This document shows positions 30,096 through 33,723 of a DNA stretch of 33,723 nt, one piece after another. How positions within the stretch are numbered: the stretch's first letter is position 1; each line of letters starts with the position of its first letter. Under the pieces are notes generated by a model. It saw nothing but the letters and a program-made list of their open reading frames with translations. It made no database searches and was not told the DNA's origin. This DNA comes from Candidatus Iainarchaeum sp. (GTDB lineage: Archaea; Iainarchaeota; Iainarchaeia; Iainarchaeales; VGJJ01): assembly GCA_016198125.1 (NCBI GenBank), contig JACQJG010000010.1:1-33723 (forward strand). Reading direction: 5' to 3'. Both the position numbers and the translations under genes were made by a program.

Positions 30096-30125
30096 GGTCG
30101 AGGGTTCAAATCCCTCTATGGGCTT
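30096..30125 (+). pseudogene. Second partial copy of the tRNA-Thr 3' end (T-arm plus acceptor strand)
   Basis: GGTCGAGGGTTCAAATCCCTCTATGGGCTT; 18-nt block CGAGGGTTCAAATCCCTC identical to 29043-29060; next positions CG->TA, then TGGGCTT identical. Confidence 0.85.
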
Positions 30126-30190
30126 TGACTGGCAGGAAATCTCCTGGGCATTTCAATAACAATTAATAACAAGCGGCCCTTACAACGTGC

Positions 30191-30607
30191 ATGCAACACA
30201 CAGAATGGCTGCCCTTAGCGGTTTTGCTTGTGGGCGCGGCATTGGTGCTCGCGTTTGGGCCTTTTGCAAAGAACCCCATTAACTCCTACGAAGAATGCAT
30301 TGGCGCCGGGCATGCAAGCCTGAGAACCTACCCTGCTTCGTGTGAAACCCCTGAAGGACTTACCTTCTGGCAGGGCCTTGGGGACGCGACCATTGACTCT
30401 TATACTGAATGCGCCGCGGCTGGAAACGCCATCATCAAAACACTACCCCCTATATGCCGAATGCCTGATGGCACAGAGTTCAGGCAACTCAATGACTTTG
30501 GGGGAAGCATTGACTCGTTCGAAGAATGCGCCGCCGCTTATGGGGTTATCAAAACCCTTCCACCCCAATGCAAAACCCCGGACGGAAAAACATTTATCGG
30601 AACGTAA
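30191..30607 (+). CDS. Membrane-anchored protein with three tandem Cys-x(n)-Cys repeats
   Basis: TM then INSYEECIGAGHASLRTYPASCETPEGLTF / IDSYTECAAAGNAIIKTLPPICRMPDGTEF / IDSFEECAAAYGVIKTLPPQCKTPDGKTF. Confidence 0.75.
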   Translation: MQHTEWLPLAVLLVGAALVLAFGPFAKNPINSYEECIGAGHASLRTYPASCETPEGLTFWQGLGDATIDSYTECAAAGNAIIKTLPPICRMPDGTEFRQLNDFGGSIDSFEECAAAYGVIKTLPPQCKTPDGKTFIGT

Positions 30608-30679
30608 ATCGGTTTTGCCTTCCACTCAAACGCCAGGCTTTCCCACAGGTTTATAGCCTCCTTTGAAGGAATTGAATGC

Positions 30680-31390
30680 ATGCCTTTGCCGTTAAGAAAA
30701 AGACGTTTCAGGAAACCCGTTAAAAGACACTTGTTTTGGGTGGGAGCCGCACGCGCCCAGCGCAGAAGCATTGCATCCAATCCAAAAAAATACCAGTCCA
30801 TTTTTGCAGGGGCCCAGGCCATTCACGCGCTCCCGCGCATTCCACACTCACGTATGATTTTCATTGGAAGAGGCATGCGGCCGCTCTTTGAAACCATACG
30901 GGGATTGAATGAAATCCAGCCATTACACCCAAGAAAATACTTCCGCTATTTCATTGCATGGAACAGTAATCCGTCCGCCTTGAAAGTAAACCAAGAACAT
31001 GCGGCCCTGCTTGCACGACAACTCCAGGCCTGCAAGATTGTTGCAAAAGAAACAAACACGTATTTTATAGTGGACTCCCCGGCATTTGGCACTACTTTTA
31101 GAACCCTGCGCGCGGCCATCAAAATGATTCAGCCCCGTGCAAGAGTGCTGTTCCTCAGTTACCGTGGAAGCCCGCAAAAACTGGATTACCCAACCCTGAG
31201 AATCATCCGTAACGGGATTGGAGCATCGGATGACGTTCCACGGCCCACTGAAAAAAAGCATACAGGAAAAATACGCCCAAGGCTCTTTTCAGAAGAACAA
31301 GCTGACAGGGACGAGTATCTCTCCTTTCAAAAGACTTTGCAGGAGTTTCTCAGTTCCAAGCAAAAGAAACAACCCAACGGGCATTCCTGA
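30680..31390 (+). CDS. Divergent phosphoribosyltransferase-like protein
   Basis: MIFIGRGMRPLFETIRGL and YFIVDSPAFGTTFRTLRAAIKMIQPRARVLFLSY resemble type I PRTase beta-strands and PRPP loop, degenerate. Confidence 0.4.
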   Translation: MPLPLRKRRFRKPVKRHLFWVGAARAQRRSIASNPKKYQSIFAGAQAIHALPRIPHSRMIFIGRGMRPLFETIRGLNEIQPLHPRKYFRYFIAWNSNPSALKVNQEHAALLARQLQACKIVAKETNTYFIVDSPAFGTTFRTLRAAIKMIQPRARVLFLSYRGSPQKLDYPTLRIIRNGIGASDDVPRPTEKKHTGKIRPRLFSEEQADRDEYLSFQKTLQEFLSSKQKKQPNGHS

Positions 31391-31415
31391 AAAAATATGC
31401 AACGCCCGCCAAACG

Positions 31416-31916
31416 TCACTTGACAACCACTAAATTGGTCATGCCCCGGCGCTTGCGTTCAATGGCCCCCTTGGATTCCAGTTTGTCCAAGACACGGGAC
31501 AATTTGACTTTTGAAAAACCCGTGGAACGGATCAAATCGCTTTGAAACAGCGAACCATGGGCATCCACCATTTTCTGCCATACGGCTTGTTCGTCGCTTT
31601 CCAGCAGGGACGCATCAAAAGAAGGTTTTAATGCAACGGCTTCAGGTTCAAGAGCTTCGTGTTGAAGTGTATTTTTTTCCTTTCCACCGGTAAGCACAAA
31701 GTAAACGCCCATTCCAAATGCAATAAAAGAAACGCCAAAAGCCGTAATGAAATACCATGAAACGGCCTCATTGTGCGCGGGACACTGGGACATGTCCAAA
31801 TTCTCTTCCGTATAATACTGGCACAAGGCCAGGCCCTGCGCGTCGGTGTTGGCCTTGAGCGCGCCCAACGCGGCACCCAACACAATGGCGCTCAAGATGA
31901 GCACGATTCCAAGCAT
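31416..31916 (-). CDS. Membrane-anchored winged-helix (MarR-like) transcriptional regulator
   Basis: Two N-terminal TMs; C-terminal HGSLFQSDLIRSTGFSKVKLSRVLDKLESKGAIERKRRGMTNLVVV. Track start is 31955; a TATA-like TTTATAAA at about 31964-31971 is too close to it, so ATG at 31916 is favoured. Confidence 0.75.
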   Translation of the reverse strand: MLGIVLILSAIVLGAALGALKANTDAQGLALCQYYTEENLDMSQCPAHNEAVSWYFITAFGVSFIAFGMGVYFVLTGGKEKNTLQHEALEPEAVALKPSFDASLLESDEQAVWQKMVDAHGSLFQSDLIRSTGFSKVKLSRVLDKLESKGAIERKRRGMTNLVVVK

Positions 31917-32008
31917 GCGCGACTGAAACAAAGATGCCCCCAATAAATTACCCACAAACCCTCTTTATAAACCCCTCTCTTTTCACGAGTAAAACGCCTT
32001 TAAAGCCT

Positions 32009-32022
32009 TGAAACTAGTTTCA
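32009..32022. promoter_or_regulatory. Perfect 14-bp palindrome TGAAACTAGTTTCA upstream of TATA (TATAAAGG, 32031-32038)
   Basis: Read directly; in the divergent intergenic region. Confidence 0.65.
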
Positions 32023-32060
32023 CCAGTACGTATAAAGGCCGTTGCACGGGCATTGATTGC

Positions 32061-32117
32061 ATGAACAAACAAAAACAAAAATCCTGCCTACATGGCAGGA
32101 ATTGGAGGCGCGTGTAA
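32061..32117 (+). CDS. Possible 18-aa leader peptide/uORF MNKQKQKSCLHGRNWRRV
   Basis: ATG lies about 26 nt downstream of the TATA box; its TAA overlaps the downstream ATG (TAATG). Confidence 0.35.
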   Translation: MNKQKQKSCLHGRNWRRV

Positions 32118-32848
32118 TGAATGCTGAATGGTTAAACAAGTTATCCGTATGGCTGGTGGCACTGGCACTGGCTTTTTCGGTTATAAATTTTCTCCAGTTG
32201 TCAACGATTTCCGGAATGATAGGAAGCAACAGTCAGGGAACCGGCTCGCTTATCACAGGTCTTGCAGTTACCCCAAATTCCGGACAAACCCTGCCCACCC
32301 AAACAGGAAACACTGGGAAGACCCCGGTTACGGCCTCGTTTGAAGGATTGCCCAAAGGCGTTCCAGCCATTTATGGTGCTGAGTTAGGGGTAAGCTTTGA
32401 TGACGTAAGCGTGAAAAACCCGCAAAATGCCGATGCGACCATTAAAAAACTGGCCGTACTCGACCAGCAAATCACGTTGAGCGGAGCAGACTTGGAACGG
32501 TACAAAACCATTGCATTGCAGATCAGCTGCGAATATTGCTGCGGTGCCCCCTCCATTATCTTTGACAACGGTGACCCTGCTTGCGGGTGCGCGCACAGTT
32601 ATGCCATGCGCGGTCTCGCCAAATACCTCATAACAAAACATGGAATCGAATACTCGGATGACCAAATTCTTGAAGAAATGGCAAAGTGGAAAACGCTTTT
32701 CTTCCCCGATGTAATGGCCCAAAAAGCCCAGGTCATGAGTGCAAAAGGAATTGAATTCAATTACATCAACCTGGCGTCCAACAAGTACCGGGGCCTTGAA
32801 AACGAAGCGCAAAGCAATGGAAGCGGCGGAATGGTTGGAGGGTGTTAA
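32117..32848 (+). CDS. Single-TM protein with extracytoplasmic CxxCCG...CGCAHS domain and C-terminal MVGGC
   Basis: TM LSVWLVALALAFSVINFL; ISCEYCCGAPSIIFDNGDPACGCAHSYAMRGLAKYLI; ends SGGMVGGC. GGAGG at 32104-32108 favours ATG 32117 over the track start TTG 32057. Confidence 0.8.
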   Translation: MNAEWLNKLSVWLVALALAFSVINFLQLSTISGMIGSNSQGTGSLITGLAVTPNSGQTLPTQTGNTGKTPVTASFEGLPKGVPAIYGAELGVSFDDVSVKNPQNADATIKKLAVLDQQITLSGADLERYKTIALQISCEYCCGAPSIIFDNGDPACGCAHSYAMRGLAKYLITKHGIEYSDDQILEEMAKWKTLFFPDVMAQKAQVMSAKGIEFNYINLASNKYRGLENEAQSNGSGGMVGGC

Positions 32849-32849
32849 A

Positions 32850-33203
32850 ATGAACGAAGAATCCCCAAACCATTCCAGCGAAGAAAAGCCCTGCTGCGGG
32901 CACTGCGCCACGCATTCCAAACATTTCAAAGAGGAAAATGCAGAGGCAACAGATTCGAAAAGCACGAATGGCATGAAAGCCTATTTTTTGGTGGGCGCTG
33001 CACTGGTGTTGGCGCTCATTTCTGCCATTCAATTCGTGCAAGCCGCCCAACTCGTACAGGAAATTGAACGCTCGCCTTCCGTATTCTACGGGGCGCCCGG
33101 TACAGGCCTTGCCACTACAGGCCTCCTGGATTCTGCCTATTCAACGCCTGACTCCAAGGAATCGAGCACAGCCAACAGTTCGACTATGGTGGGAGGGTGT
33201 TGA
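32850..33203 (+). CDS. Single-TM protein with N-terminal CCGHC motif and C-terminal MVGGC
   Basis: ATG at 32850 gives MNEESPNHSSEEKPCCGHCATHSKHFK...TM...SSTMVGGC; 1 nt after the previous stop. Confidence 0.78.
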   Translation: MNEESPNHSSEEKPCCGHCATHSKHFKEENAEATDSKSTNGMKAYFLVGAALVLALISAIQFVQAAQLVQEIERSPSVFYGAPGTGLATTGLLDSAYSTPDSKESSTANSSTMVGGC

Positions 33204-33659
33204 ATGCATGCAAGGATTGCACGCGTGCTGGGGGCAGTGGGAGTTGGACTCCTTTCACTTCCACGACTTGTTTCCGCCCATTGCCCTGCATGCGCCCTTG
33301 CAGTAGGCGCTGGCGCGGCCACGGCTTCCTATTATGGAATGGGGGCCGGCGCCGTAGGCACATTCGTTGGAGGCTTTGGCATTGTGATGGGCCTATGGAC
33401 TGCACGAATACTCAAACACGACCATAAACCCGTTCATAAAACGCTCATTGTGGGAGGCACGCTGGGCCTCACCCTCCTTGGACTTGGAGCGATTCCAAGC
33501 CAAACCATGTACGCGCCGGTCTCTCTTATTGGGGCTCCTGGAACATGGCTAAACAAAGTGTACTGGCTGGACAAAGCACTGATAGGAGCCGGGCTTGGAA
33601 TACTTGCCGCATTGGCCGCACACTATGCGCACAACCGCTTGAATAAGTCTCTGGGTTGA
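33204..33659 (+). CDS. Polytopic membrane protein with HCPACA motif after the first TM
   Basis: MHARIARVLGAVGVGLLSLPRLVSAHCPACALAVGAGAATASYYGMGAG... about four TM stretches; ATG directly abuts the previous TGA. Confidence 0.75.
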   Translation: MHARIARVLGAVGVGLLSLPRLVSAHCPACALAVGAGAATASYYGMGAGAVGTFVGGFGIVMGLWTARILKHDHKPVHKTLIVGGTLGLTLLGLGAIPSQTMYAPVSLIGAPGTWLNKVYWLDKALIGAGLGILAALAAHYAHNRLNKSLG

Positions 33660-33723
33660 ACCCTCTTTCCCTTTCAAGGAATTGCTTTCATGATTGCCTT
33701 CCTTGCTGTTACCGCTGGCGCAC

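Noticed and set aside
33690-33723. Start of a possible next CDS (MIAFLAVTAGA...)
   Set aside because: Only 11 codons before the window ends; cannot be evaluated.

Overview
Archaeal chromosomal window, probably from a DPANN-type lineage (inference from fibrillarin/Nop5, archaeal-type GlyRS, TATA-box promoters with leaderless starts, and many single-TM surface proteins). Supported content: (i) a giant 2249-aa membrane-anchored surface protein with a vWA-like region, plus further single-TM Ig-like proteins; (ii) an HhH-GPD/4Fe-4S DNA glycosylase and a beta-CASP MBL nuclease; (iii) two toxin-antitoxin loci, each with a perfect palindrome between its TATA box and start codon (AbrB/PIN; DUF3368-type PIN/UPF0175); (iv) a tRNA-Arg(CCT) gene with an intron of about 91 nt; (v) dolichol-kinase-like and fibrillarin genes, and a Nop5 that appears to lack its fibrillarin-binding N-terminal domain; (vi) a seven-gene purine operon purK-purE-purC-guaA-purB-guaB-purA; (vii) glyS and an orphan basic protein; (viii) an intact tRNA-Thr(CGT) followed 1 nt later by a LAGLIDADG endonuclease ORF that ends at a second, degenerate copy of the tRNA 3' end; (ix) at the right end, a candidate undescribed three-gene operon of cysteine-motif membrane proteins, two of which end in the same pentapeptide MVGGC, divergent from a membrane-anchored wHTH regulator with a perfect 14-bp palindrome between them. 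Items viii and ix are the strongest candidates for new biology. All calls were made by reading the sequence; no searches were run.
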